A program made the position numbers and the translations under genes. From CBDFKY01 sp965248995 (lineage in GTDB: Bacteria > Pseudomonadota > Alphaproteobacteria > Rickettsiales > UBA998): a DNA stretch of 64,000 bases. The stretch covers positions 310,001-374,000 of the forward strand of contig CBDFKY010000006.1 of the NCBI GenBank assembly GCA_965248995.1, in the 5' to 3' direction. Shown one piece after another: positions 51,227 through 60,243 of the stretch; the first letter of the stretch is position 1, and each line of letters opens with the position of its first letter. The notes beneath the pieces are model-generated. The model was not told the DNA's origin, ran no database searches, and saw only the letters and a program-made list of their open reading frames with translations.

Positions 51227-51624
51227 CAGGTAGTATCCTCACATGACGCCGTAAAAATACCATTATCACGTAAAACGGGAGCGTTTTGCAAATGACATTC
51301 GTATGAAGGCGTTTTCCAGCGGCTCTGGATTCATATTTAATTAAATCTTATAGAAGTAGGGTGTTTTTCCTCGGCATTTTCATTTATTATGCGTTATAGA
51401 GTCCGGGAAAAGAAAATGGTTTATCGTCATTTTACTCGTAGATTCCTTTTTTTACGGGAAAAAATGACGATAACACTATGAGATATAGCGCAATCTTAAC
51501 TTTATACGGTCTTTGAAATGGATCATGATATCGTTAAGGCGCTATAAGGATTGAGATATCCTCCTACGTAACTTTGTCTGAATGTAGGGTTGTTTAAATG
51601 GTAAATGAACCTGGAAAGATTGCT
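51227..51624. other. Spacer of about 400 bp without a gene; contains a hairpin
   Basis: A+T-rich. A perfect 13-bp inverted repeat, TTATCGTCATTTT (51421-51433) and AAAATGACGATAA (51461-51473), encloses 27 nt. It is not followed by a T-run on either strand, so it is not a clear terminator and could be an operator or part of a small RNA. Confidence 0.5.
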
Positions 51625-51792
51625 ATGCTCACCCATGAGATGATCGCCCTGCACGGCAGGAAGGCTGAAGCCGTGGCGGAAGCGCGCATGGCGACTGAAA
51701 TGCAGCGCGGCGACGTGGCGAAAGCCGCCGACTGGATGGCGGTACTTTATGAAATCCGCCGGATGCGTGGCGATCCGGGAACGTTGAACTGA
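51625..51792 (+). CDS. Small helical protein, 55 aa
   Basis: ATG at 51625 follows GGAAAG with 6 bp spacing; an upstream start at 51598 lacks a site. The product is helical with LTHEMIALHGRKAEAVAEARMATEMQRGDVAKAADWMAVLYEI, Ala/Arg-rich and of unknown function. It ends 11 bp before the SDR gene and is probably co-transcribed with it. Confidence 0.6.
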   Translation: MLTHEMIALHGRKAEAVAEARMATEMQRGDVAKAADWMAVLYEIRRMRGDPGTLN

Positions 51793-51803
51793 AGCGGTCG
51801 GGC

Positions 51804-52541
51804 ATGAAGGCAGATGAAGTGAACGGCCACGCATTGATTACCGGCGGAGCGAAGCGTGTCGGCAGGGCGCTGGCATTACGCCTGGCTGAAAAAGGATACG
51901 ACCTGACGGTGCATTACCGCAGCGGTGAGGGGGAAGCGCAGGCGTTGCGATCCGATATCATGGCGATGGGCCGTCAGTGCCGTCTGATACGGGCAAACCT
52001 GTCGGACGGGCAGACGGCTGCGCGGCTTTGCGCCCTCGCGCAGGAAGCGACACCGATGCCGCCGGTGACGGTACTGGTCCATAATGCTTCCCTGTTCGCA
52101 CGCGACACGCTGGAGCAGGTCACTTACAGCGAGCTGGACGCGCATATGCGTATCAACCTGTACGCACCGGTCCTGCTTACCCAGTCTTTTCTGGCCCAGC
52201 TTCCGGAAGGCGCGGAAGGAAACGTGGTGGCGCTGGTGGACGGGATGCGCGGCTGGAGCATGTCTCCCGCTTTTCTTTCCTATGCACTCAGCAAGGGTGC
52301 GCTGGAGCAGTTCGTGAGCCTGATGGCGCCGCGTCTTGCGCCGCAGGTCCGCATCAACGCGATCGCGCTCGGCGCAACGCTCCGCGGTGTGATGGATAAG
52401 GAGGATACGTTCGACAAGGCGAAGGATTTCGTGCCGCTCAAACGCAATTCGAACGTAGAAGAGGTAGGCGACGCGCTGATGACGCTGCTGTCCCTTCCGT
52501 CCATGACCGGCCAGGTGATACGCCTAAGCGGCGGTCTGTAG
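51804..52541 (+). CDS. SDR oxidoreductase, FolM/pteridine reductase-like
   Basis: Short-chain dehydrogenase of 245 aa. The NADP-binding TGGAKRVGRALALRLAEKG with an Arg after the Gly-rich loop, VLVHNASLFARD (NAS variant of NAG), and the active site region MSPAFLSYALSKGALEQ with the YxxxK motif (Tyr about 157, Lys about 161) are visible. The GAKRVG form and PxxRINAIALGATL point to dihydromonapterin/pteridine reductase relatives. The last 18 bp overlap the convergent esterase gene. Confidence 0.85.
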   Translation: MKADEVNGHALITGGAKRVGRALALRLAEKGYDLTVHYRSGEGEAQALRSDIMAMGRQCRLIRANLSDGQTAARLCALAQEATPMPPVTVLVHNASLFARDTLEQVTYSELDAHMRINLYAPVLLTQSFLAQLPEGAEGNVVALVDGMRGWSMSPAFLSYALSKGALEQFVSLMAPRLAPQVRINAIALGATLRGVMDKEDTFDKAKDFVPLKRNSNVEEVGDALMTLLSLPSMTGQVIRLSGGL

Positions 52542-53201
52542 CGCATGTTTCAAAAATGTTCTGGCCGCCTCCAGGCCGCGCTGATTTATACCATGTCCGA
52601 GGCCGGGCAGGGCATGGGCTTCCACGGGGACGTCCGCCGCCAGTAGAGCCGCCTCCGCGTCCGGCAATGCCGCAAACGGTACGACCATATCTTCTTCCCC
52701 GTGGATCAGGCAGACGGGAGGACGGGCGGCTACCGTTTTCGCGAACGCCGCGCTGCCGACCACCGCGCCGGAAAAACCGATGATTGCCGCGCAGGGAGAA
52801 GTGCGACGCAGCAGGGTGTGCAACGCCATCATGGTGCCTTGCGAAAAACCGATGACGATCAGTTTATTCAAGGGCAGCCCATGGTTTTTGAGTGTTTCAT
52901 CGATAAACGCGTCCAGCAGAGGCCGCGCCGCTTCGATACCGGTCTGCATATGGGCGCTTTCCCGTGACTGCAGACTGAACCACTGCCTGCCCATGGGGCT
53001 CATGTCGCTGTAGAACGGCGCGTGGGGGGAGATGAAATGAGCTCCCGGCAGAATATCCGTGAACTGCCCGGCCAGATCGATCAGATCGTGCCCGTCCGCT
53101 CCCAGCCCGTGCAGGAACATTACCACATGCGTAGCCTTGTCACCCGCTTTCACAGGGAGTTCGGCGCCTTTCATCGAAAGTGAATCATACATGAGTTGCA
53201 T
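52524..53201 (-). CDS. Phospholipase/carboxylesterase family alpha/beta hydrolase
   Basis: 225-aa hydrolase of the YpfH/carboxylesterase group. The oxyanion region is FLHGLGADGHDL, the nucleophile elbow GFSQGTMMAL with Ser about 119, the acid in HGEEDMVVPF (Asp about 172) and the His in GLGHGIN (about 203). Probable substrates are small esters or lysophospholipids; none is indicated. No signal peptide. Confidence 0.88.
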   Translation of the reverse strand: MQLMYDSLSMKGAELPVKAGDKATHVVMFLHGLGADGHDLIDLAGQFTDILPGAHFISPHAPFYSDMSPMGRQWFSLQSRESAHMQTGIEAARPLLDAFIDETLKNHGLPLNKLIVIGFSQGTMMALHTLLRRTSPCAAIIGFSGAVVGSAAFAKTVAARPPVCLIHGEEDMVVPFAALPDAEAALLAADVPVEAHALPGLGHGINQRGLEAARTFLKHALQTAA

Positions 53202-53280
53202 CCGTCAGGTCAGGAGAAAATACGACTATTTTCTACGCCCCGCGGGCCGGCATTACAAGAGGATAAAATTCCTCTCTCAG

Positions 53281-54081
53281 TTATAGCGGGCCGGTTGCAG
53301 CTGGATGGGCTGAATCCGGTCCTGATACGTCGCACCATTGGTGCGCCACACTGCTCGCCTGCATGTACTGGTTCGCGGATGGCGGAGTGATGGTCGCCTG
53401 CGCAATACCCGCCGCGCCGAGGCCAATGCCGCCGCCGACCAACGCCATTTCTCCGGCCTTGCCGAAGTCGAAAGGTTTGCCGAAGGCATCTTCATACAGC
53501 TCTTTGATTAAGGGCTGCCGGTTGAGCACTTCTGGAGAAACATGCTGGAGTTTATCCTTAACGATCTGCAGCACCTGCCCATGGTCATTATCCACTCTCA
53601 GCAGGTAATCGCCATTAGCGAGCTTTGCAAGTTCTTCATGTCCCTGAAGAAAATGCTGTACGTCCGGGGTGGCAAGGCCGGGATGGCCGGAAATGGCGGT
53701 GAGTTGAGTTCCGAGTTCGGAATGGCCGATGTCCAATATGCCATGAACATTATCGATGGCCGCTCCGGCGACGTTCTTGACCTGCTCATGCACTTCATGA
53801 ACACCGTTCTTCGCGGCGTCCGCGAAATCGTTGGCGGTGCGCTGGATCGCTCCCTGATCGCTGCCGATTTGGGAGAGCGCGTGCGCGCTGCCATGATGCA
53901 GAAGCTGGCCCGCGCCTTGAAAATGATCGGTGAATTCATGCAGTCCGAACAGCGCCAGACCCGCCACCACACCTGCGGACACGCAGGCAAGTACCGTGTT
54001 GACGCCTATCCCCTGCGCTTTGGGGGGCAGGGAGGATTCATAGACCGTCGTGCCGGTCCGCTCGTCATATCCTACAGCCAT
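53281..54081 (-). CDS. Unrecognised protein with two hydrophobic helices, 266 aa
   Basis: Unrecognised. One helix near residues 28-47 (VLACVSAGVVAGLALFGLH) and a Gly-rich one near 215-232 (MALVGGGIGLGAAGIAQATI) enclose a hydrophilic region with His-rich and amphipathic stretches (NVAGAAIDNVHGILDIGH). No signal peptide. The tail after QYMQASS reads SVAHQWCDVSGPDSAHP; the alternative frame over the same bases reads VWRTNGATYQDRIQPIQLQP, so a frameshift near 53345 is possible. Confidence 0.6.
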   Translation of the reverse strand: MAVGYDERTGTTVYESSLPPKAQGIGVNTVLACVSAGVVAGLALFGLHEFTDHFQGAGQLLHHGSAHALSQIGSDQGAIQRTANDFADAAKNGVHEVHEQVKNVAGAAIDNVHGILDIGHSELGTQLTAISGHPGLATPDVQHFLQGHEELAKLANGDYLLRVDNDHGQVLQIVKDKLQHVSPEVLNRQPLIKELYEDAFGKPFDFGKAGEMALVGGGIGLGAAGIAQATITPPSANQYMQASSVAHQWCDVSGPDSAHPAATGPL

Positions 54082-54175
54082 TGGATCGCGCTTCCATCGC
54101 TTTCATTGTTCATCTTCCTGAAGTATAGCATAAGCCGTCACCCGCAGTATGAAACTTGTGTGACATTCCGCCCTG

Positions 54176-55444
54176 TTATTCGATGCCGGTTAACGGCAGG
54201 TCCTTCTCAATAGAGGAAACGGGCTGGCGCCAGGCATGGACGATGAGTCCTAAGGAAACGATCGTCTGCAGGCTGAGGCCGCCCCCCAGCGCCGTGAAGG
54301 CGCCGTAGGTACCCTGGGACGGGATGCTCAGCCAGCCGATACCGAGAATGCCGAGCAGCCCGACCGCGTTGATGAGGATCTGGCCGTAGGACAGGCGGCA
54401 GGCGGTGGCGGCCTGCGCGATGATCGTACACAGGTAGAACGGAACGGAGGCGGCGCAGGCGGCTAGCAGCAGGCCCTGCAGCCCGGCAAACTCACGCCCG
54501 AAAATGCTGACCATCAGCCAGTCGCCAATCATGTAGCTGAGTACCGCTCCACCGGCGATGCAGCCGACGATCAGGGCGCTCAAGACCAGCAGGACTTTGG
54601 CGAAAGGGGCGATGCGGCGTTCCACGAACGCGTGGCGCAGCGTCGGCAGGTAGGCGGTGGAGAACGAGCTGACCACCAGCAGGCCAACGGTGATGAGCTG
54701 CATGATGACGCTGAAATGACCGAGGTCCGAGGCGCTGCGGTACTGTTCCAGCATGATCCGCACCCCGCTCAGCTGCAGGTTGCTCACCACGATCGAAATA
54801 CTCAGCGGGATGCCGAAGGTGAGCAGGGCCCGGCGTGCCTTCCTGGCTTCCGGGGTGCGCGTGAACAGCGTGCGCTGGAAGGCGATCAGTCGCCGCGCCC
54901 GGCGGTATTCCAGGCTCAGCGTATTGATGAGCAGCACCAGGGCAAGGATCAGCAGAGAAAACACGATATTATGGGAAAGGGCATAGGCTATGGCAAAAGC
55001 GGCGCTGCCTGCCGCCATGCGCAGTGCGCTGCTGAGCGCGATGAGTTTGAAACGGGAAGCCCGCTGCATGATGGCGATGCTGATATCGGTATAGCCGTCG
55101 AACATCTTGACCACGGCGAAGCTCAACGCGATGGCCGCGATATGCCAGCCTTCGCAGATCCATACGATGGCCGCCACGACGATGAACAGCAGGCTCGCAT
55201 AAAAGGTACGCACGGCGTAGAAATCACTGCCGTCATACTCTCCGTCCAGATCCATCAGCGTCTGCTGGCGGAGCCCGAGCATGCCGAGGAACATGGCGGG
55301 CAGCATATAGCTCTGTGCCAGCGCGTATTCACCGGTGGCGACGGAGCCGGACAGCCGGGCGATCGCCACCATGATGAGGAACTGCAGCATGGCGTTGCTG
55401 AGGCTCGAGACCATCAGCGCGACGGAGGCGGATTTCCTGTTCAT
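54176..55444 (-). CDS. Polysaccharide flippase (Wzx/MATE-like)
   Basis: About 12 membrane helices in 422 aa, with the N-terminal SVALMVSSLSNAMLQFLIMVAIARLSGSVATGEYALAQSYM pattern of polysaccharide biosynthesis proteins (asymmetric N-terminal helix, charged GEYALA turn). Start chosen at the ATG at 55444, which overlaps the stop of the upstream ligase/polymerase gene by ATGA. It likely moves lipid-linked oligosaccharide units across the inner membrane for the cluster that follows. Confidence 0.82.
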   Translation of the reverse strand: MNRKSASVALMVSSLSNAMLQFLIMVAIARLSGSVATGEYALAQSYMLPAMFLGMLGLRQQTLMDLDGEYDGSDFYAVRTFYASLLFIVVAAIVWICEGWHIAAIALSFAVVKMFDGYTDISIAIMQRASRFKLIALSSALRMAAGSAAFAIAYALSHNIVFSLLILALVLLINTLSLEYRRARRLIAFQRTLFTRTPEARKARRALLTFGIPLSISIVVSNLQLSGVRIMLEQYRSASDLGHFSVIMQLITVGLLVVSSFSTAYLPTLRHAFVERRIAPFAKVLLVLSALIVGCIAGGAVLSYMIGDWLMVSIFGREFAGLQGLLLAACAASVPFYLCTIIAQAATACRLSYGQILINAVGLLGILGIGWLSIPSQGTYGAFTALGGGLSLQTIVSLGLIVHAWRQPVSSIEKDLPLTGIE

Positions 55445-56688
55445 GCGCGCGGTCCGGTTTCGGATAAGGGAGCCGCCTTGCTGTCGGCGCGGGGCAGCCA
55501 CAGGAACTGGATGCCCGAGAGCAGCCAGATCGCGTTGACGTAGGTTCCCAGATACAAAATACCTGATAAACAGATGAAGGCGATGAACATGGAGGTCGGG
55601 TTCCAGCGCTTGATGCCGAGCAGCAGGTTATGAAACAGCGCGAGAATCAGGACGCCGAGATAAATGAAGCCGATTTCCCCGAAGCGCATCTTGAACCATG
55701 CCCAGGAATAATGCGCATGTCCGTACCCTTTTTCCACTTCATGGGTGAATTTCATCGTATAGGTGCCGCCCATGCCGAAGCCCATCAGTTCATCCGTACT
55801 GCCGAGATGGGCGAGGTGGCGGCTGATGCTGTCCCATTCCTGCGAGCGCTCGCCGACCGAGCCTTCGCGGCTGTTGAGATCGAGGTTCTGCAGGGCGACG
55901 ATCCGTTTATACGCGCCCGAATCCTCCGGCAGGATATGCCAAGCGAGCAGCCCGCCGACCGCGACGCCCGCGAACAGGATCACCCCTTTTAACGGATGTT
56001 TCAGGGTCATGAGGGTGACATATCCGGCAGTGGAGATCATCAGGAACATCATGGTGGTGCGGTTGACGTCCGCCCCCCCGATGCCGAGGATGATCAGGAA
56101 GGAGATCAGCTGCCAGCGCGGCAGTTTCGGGTAGGTATAGAGCGCCGCATAGAACATCGCCATGTAGATGGCGTTGGGAATCAGCGTCGCGACGTGGATG
56201 ATATGGACGTGCAGCAGCGTGAAGCTGAGCAGCGAGGAGCAGAGCGTCAGGATCGTGGTGGTGCGGAAAATGGAGGGGAAATGTATCTTCGGCTCCTCGA
56301 CATGCGACTGCATCCGCAGGATGTTGAGCGAGATCATCAGCATGGGGATGATGTCGTTGACCAGCGGGAACCAGTCGTTGTCGTTAATGATGCCGATGAC
56401 CGTTCCCTGCCCGATCATCACCAGCAGCATCAGCGCGAAGGCGCTCATCGGGTTGAACGTGACGCGCACGCGCAGCAGTTTCGGCAGGCCGACGATATAA
56501 TCCACCCCCAGGAAGGCATAGAATATCCACTGTTTTGTCTGGGGATGGTAGAAAAGCAGGTCGTGCAGCAACAGCTCCACGTACACCTTGGCCAGCAGTT
56601 CGGACATGATGATGTAGATAATCAGCCGTTCAAACAGGTTCTTGGCGTAGAACGCGCGGAGGGAAAAGGATCTTAGCAGTCGTATCAT
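55441..56688 (-). CDS. O-antigen ligase/polymerase-like membrane protein
   Basis: About ten helices in 415 aa, with a large periplasmic loop near residues 270-345 (SVGERSQEWDSISRHLAHLG and TYTMKFTHEVEKGYGHAHYSWAWFKMRFGEIG). The pattern R-x(n)-RxxxW...H-x-x-Y is seen in the WaaL/Wzy superfamily, in which the loop handles the lipid-linked glycan. It cannot be told from sequence whether it polymerises or ligates. Divergent from the Wza-like gene across an A+T-rich 155-bp spacer, which probably holds both promoters. Confidence 0.8.
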   Translation of the reverse strand: MIRLLRSFSLRAFYAKNLFERLIIYIIMSELLAKVYVELLLHDLLFYHPQTKQWIFYAFLGVDYIVGLPKLLRVRVTFNPMSAFALMLLVMIGQGTVIGIINDNDWFPLVNDIIPMLMISLNILRMQSHVEEPKIHFPSIFRTTTILTLCSSLLSFTLLHVHIIHVATLIPNAIYMAMFYAALYTYPKLPRWQLISFLIILGIGGADVNRTTMMFLMISTAGYVTLMTLKHPLKGVILFAGVAVGGLLAWHILPEDSGAYKRIVALQNLDLNSREGSVGERSQEWDSISRHLAHLGSTDELMGFGMGGTYTMKFTHEVEKGYGHAHYSWAWFKMRFGEIGFIYLGVLILALFHNLLLGIKRWNPTSMFIAFICLSGILYLGTYVNAIWLLSGIQFLWLPRADSKAAPLSETGPRA

Positions 56689-56843
56689 GGGTACAGTGCC
56701 GGGGCAAATGAAGGAAGCTTATATAAAATCTATCCTGTTAGTGTAAAGAAAACTATTTATGTGATATAGAATAATGCATATTCTTAGTTGATTATCTTAA
56801 AGAATAGCAATATATGTGACGCAAACAACAGGTAGAAATTAAC

Positions 56844-58064
56844 ATGTTTATTAACAAACCTTGCTTTTCCGCGCTTCCGATGCTTTTAAGCTCCACCGCG
56901 CTTCTTCTGTCCAGTTGCACATGGATGCCTGTCGCCGGGCCACAGAGCGACGATATCCGCAACGGAGCCGTCTTCAGTACGGAAGCGAAACCGGACGCAA
57001 ACGAGGCAAAAGCCAAGGAACAAGGGTATGCGATGATCGAGGTCACCCAGCCTCTGGTACCGGTGATCGCCGAACATGAGGAATTCATCGGCGGGCTGCA
57101 GAGCAAGAACTGGCCCGCGTTCATGCAGGCGCAGGAAATTCACATCGGTGTCGGGGATACGCTGGAGGTAACGCTCTACGAAGCGCAGTCGGGCGGATTG
57201 TTCGTGCCGGTGGAAGCGGGCGTGCGCCCGGGTAACTTCATCCAGTTGCCGCCGCAGACTATCGATCGTAACGGCACCATCACCATTCCTTACGGGGGAA
57301 CCGTGCAGGTGGTCGGCAAGACGACCGGCGAAATCGAAAAAGTCATCGTCAGCCGCCTGAAGGAAAAGGCGATCGAGCCGCAGGCCGTAGTCAATTTCAG
57401 CCGTCGCGGCGGTTCAGAAGTGAGCGTGCTCGGCGCGATTAATACGCCGCAGCGTTATTCCCTCAATTTCAACGGCGAGAAAATCCTGGACGCCATTTCA
57501 CGCGCCGGCGGACCGAACGCGCCCGGTTATGAAATGATCGTCAAGCTGCAGCGGGCCGGTAAGGAGTCGAGCATTCCGTTCGACCGGCTGGTCAAGGATC
57601 CCGACCGCAACATCTTCCTGCAGCCGGAAGATACAGTGTATCTGTATCGCGAGCCGAAAAAATTCAGCCTGTTCGGTGCGGCGGCCGTTGCCAACGAATA
57701 TAATTTCGCCACCACCAACCTGATGCTTTCCGAAGCCATCGGCAAGGGTAGCGGGCTGAACGATGAGAAAGCCGACCCTTCCGAAGTGTTCGTCTATCGC
57801 CATGAAGATAAGGAATTCCTGAAGAAACTGCCGCTGACGATCGCCCCGACGGCGTTCGATGCGTTCGGAGACAGCGTACCGGTGGTATACAAGGTAAACC
57901 TGCGGGATGCGGACGGTTATTTCCTTGCGCAGGAAATGCCGATGCGGGATAAGGACATCGTGTATATCAGTAATGCGAAATCCACGGAATTCCAGAAATT
58001 CCTCAACATCCTGAACCCGACTTCCGTGACTACCATCAATACGCGTAGCGCAGTCGACAGATAA
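56844..58064 (+). CDS. Wza-like polysaccharide export lipoprotein
   Basis: Lipoprotein signal (STALLLSSC lipobox). The Poly_export domain (IGVGDTLEVTLYEAQSG, IDRNGTITIPYGGTVQVVGKTTGEIEKVI) and an SLBB domain (EVSVLGAINTPQRYSLNFNGEKILDAISRAGG) are in the usual order; a second SLBB-like region follows near 215-300, and the C-terminus lacks a clear transmembrane barrel helix. It forms the outer-membrane channel of a Wza-Wzc machine with the next gene, 21 bp downstream. Confidence 0.9.
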   Translation: MFINKPCFSALPMLLSSTALLLSSCTWMPVAGPQSDDIRNGAVFSTEAKPDANEAKAKEQGYAMIEVTQPLVPVIAEHEEFIGGLQSKNWPAFMQAQEIHIGVGDTLEVTLYEAQSGGLFVPVEAGVRPGNFIQLPPQTIDRNGTITIPYGGTVQVVGKTTGEIEKVIVSRLKEKAIEPQAVVNFSRRGGSEVSVLGAINTPQRYSLNFNGEKILDAISRAGGPNAPGYEMIVKLQRAGKESSIPFDRLVKDPDRNIFLQPEDTVYLYREPKKFSLFGAAAVANEYNFATTNLMLSEAIGKGSGLNDEKADPSEVFVYRHEDKEFLKKLPLTIAPTAFDAFGDSVPVVYKVNLRDADGYFLAQEMPMRDKDIVYISNAKSTEFQKFLNILNPTSVTTINTRSAVDR

Positions 58065-58085
58065 AATAACCTGGTACCTCTTTTT

Positions 58086-60239
58086 ATGAACACGGCTTCC
58101 TCCACCGACGGTGAATTACTGGATATCAAAAGCATCATGCAGGTCATTCGCCGCCGCAAGCGGCTGATCGGCAAGATTGCCGGGGGTATCGTCGGGCTGG
58201 CGGTGATTTTTCTTATCATCACGCCACCCAAATACACTGCCATCACCAAGGTGCTGCTCGATCCGGAGCAGGCGGGCATCGTAGCGGACGTCTCATCCAT
58301 GGAACGGACGTCGTTCGCCACGCCGAGCCTGGATTCGCAGGTGGAAATCCTGCTGTCGCGGAAAGTGGCGCTTTCCGTGCTCAAGACCATGAAAGATCCT
58401 GATTATCTGGCATCCCAGACCAATAAGGATTATGAAGCGCAGGAAAAAATGTTCGACAAGCTGAACAAGGGTCTGCAGGTGGACCGCGAGGGGGAAACCT
58501 ACGTTCTCAACATCCAGTATACCGATCATGACCCCAAAAAAGCATCGGATACCGCCAACGCTTACGCCGCGGCGTATGTCAAGGCGCAGCTCGACGCGCA
58601 GCGCCATGCCTCGCTGAGCGGCGCCAAATGGCTGGAAAAGCGGATCGCCGAGTTGCGTAAGAAATCACGCGACGCAGACAAGGCTGTGCAGGCGTTCCGG
58701 GTGAAGAACAATATCTTCTCGACGCATGGCCGCCTCATCAACGAGGATCAGGTCGCCAAGATGAACAGCGAACTGGGACTGGCGAGAGCGCAGACCGCGA
58801 CCGCGAAAGCCCGCTATGAATACAGCAAAAGCGTGATCGACGCCCATAACGTGGACGCGGCGGTGGCGGAAGCGCTCAGTAACGACGTGATCAACGGGGT
58901 GCGCTCCAAATATCTCAACAGTAAGAAACGGTTGTACGAACTGGAACGTACGCTGGGACCGGATCACGATGTCGTGAAAAACATGAAGCTGGAAATCGCC
59001 GAGTACGAAGATTTGATTTTTCGTGAAATGGCGCGTGTCTCCAAAAGCCAGCAGAGTGATTATAAAATCTCCGAAGCACGGGAAAGAACGCTGCAGGCCA
59101 GCCTGGACGACCTGATCGGAGTGAAAGCGGGCAACGACGATCTGCAGACACAACTGGCCAAGCTGGAGCAGGAAGCCGAAACATATCAGACGCTCCACAA
59201 GGAATATAACCATAAATACGAACTGCTGATTCAGCAGGAGTCGTTCTCGCTCGCCAATACACGGATCATTTCCGAAGCGACGCCGCCAGTGTCACGTTCC
59301 TCCCCTAAAATTCCTATGATCCTCGGCGTCGCGGCGGTGCTCGGGCTGGGTATCAGCTTCCTGACCGTCCTGCTGCTGGAGTCCATGGACAAGGCGATGC
59401 GTACGCCGGATCAGGTCAAGAATCTGCTCGGCCATGCCTGCCTCGGGTTGTTCCCGAAAGAACAGGGACCGGCCGTTCCCGCCCATGTGTTCGACCTGAT
59501 GGGGGAAAAATTCCGCTTCCTCGATCCGCGCAAGACCATGGCGATCGATCATCCTTTTTCCGTGTTCGCCGAGACCATCCGCAAGACCCGTATTTATACG
59601 GATCGCCGCAAGAGCAAGCGCGACTGCCGGATCGTCGGGGTGATCTCCTGTTTCCCGGATGAGGGAAAATCCACGGTGGCGGCCAATCTCGCCACGTTTA
59701 TCGCTCATACCGGCGCGTCCTGCCTGCTGATCGACATGGATATCCGCAACCCGACCTTTACGCAGGAAGATTTCCTGCATCCCATCCACGGGCTCGGGGA
59801 TATCTTCGCGCAGAACGTCACCATCGCCGACGCCCTCATCCGTGAAGAGCGCACGCATCTGGCGATCCTGCCCGCCGTCGGACAGACGAAAGAGAGCATG
59901 CTTCAGCATATCAACGAGGCGGAAGTGGGGATCCTGTTCGATCTGTACGCCAAATCCTTCGATTACATCATTCTCGATCTTCCGCCGCTCTCCGCGACTT
60001 CCGACGTGGAAAGCGTCTCCGCCCATATCGACAGCTACGTGGTGGTGTCCGAGTGGGGAAAAACCGTGGCGACCGACGTGATCGCGCATCTGGGGGATCA
60101 CCATATCGCCAAGGAATCCGTACTCGGCGTGGTACTGAACAAGGCGGACATGACGCAGATGATGCAGTATTACGGCTATACGCTGTATCCGCGTTATACG
60201 TCGATGACGCCGTCCATGTCCGCGCCGAAGAATATCTAA
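58086..60239 (+). CDS. Wzc-like polysaccharide co-polymerase with tyrosine autokinase
   Basis: One chain of 717 aa joins a Wzz domain and a BY-kinase. Helix 1 is near 34-55 (GKIAGGIVGLAVIFLII) and helix 2 near 411-435 (MILGVAAVLGLGISFLTVLLLE); between them a long coiled coil and the LPP-type KIPM turn. The kinase has Walker A FPDEGKST (about 524), Walker A' LLIDMDIRNPTF and Walker B IILDLPPLS. The tail QYYGYTLYPRY is Tyr-rich, as expected for autophosphorylation. It controls chain length and export. Confidence 0.93.
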   Translation: MNTASSTDGELLDIKSIMQVIRRRKRLIGKIAGGIVGLAVIFLIITPPKYTAITKVLLDPEQAGIVADVSSMERTSFATPSLDSQVEILLSRKVALSVLKTMKDPDYLASQTNKDYEAQEKMFDKLNKGLQVDREGETYVLNIQYTDHDPKKASDTANAYAAAYVKAQLDAQRHASLSGAKWLEKRIAELRKKSRDADKAVQAFRVKNNIFSTHGRLINEDQVAKMNSELGLARAQTATAKARYEYSKSVIDAHNVDAAVAEALSNDVINGVRSKYLNSKKRLYELERTLGPDHDVVKNMKLEIAEYEDLIFREMARVSKSQQSDYKISEARERTLQASLDDLIGVKAGNDDLQTQLAKLEQEAETYQTLHKEYNHKYELLIQQESFSLANTRIISEATPPVSRSSPKIPMILGVAAVLGLGISFLTVLLLESMDKAMRTPDQVKNLLGHACLGLFPKEQGPAVPAHVFDLMGEKFRFLDPRKTMAIDHPFSVFAETIRKTRIYTDRRKSKRDCRIVGVISCFPDEGKSTVAANLATFIAHTGASCLLIDMDIRNPTFTQEDFLHPIHGLGDIFAQNVTIADALIREERTHLAILPAVGQTKESMLQHINEAEVGILFDLYAKSFDYIILDLPPLSATSDVESVSAHIDSYVVVSEWGKTVATDVIAHLGDHHIAKESVLGVVLNKADMTQMMQYYGYTLYPRYTSMTPSMSAPKNI

Positions 60240-60243
60240 GCCC

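Noticed and set aside
54632..55543. Plus-strand frame opposite the flippase gene
   Set aside because: His/Gln/Arg-rich antisense product of a membrane-protein gene.
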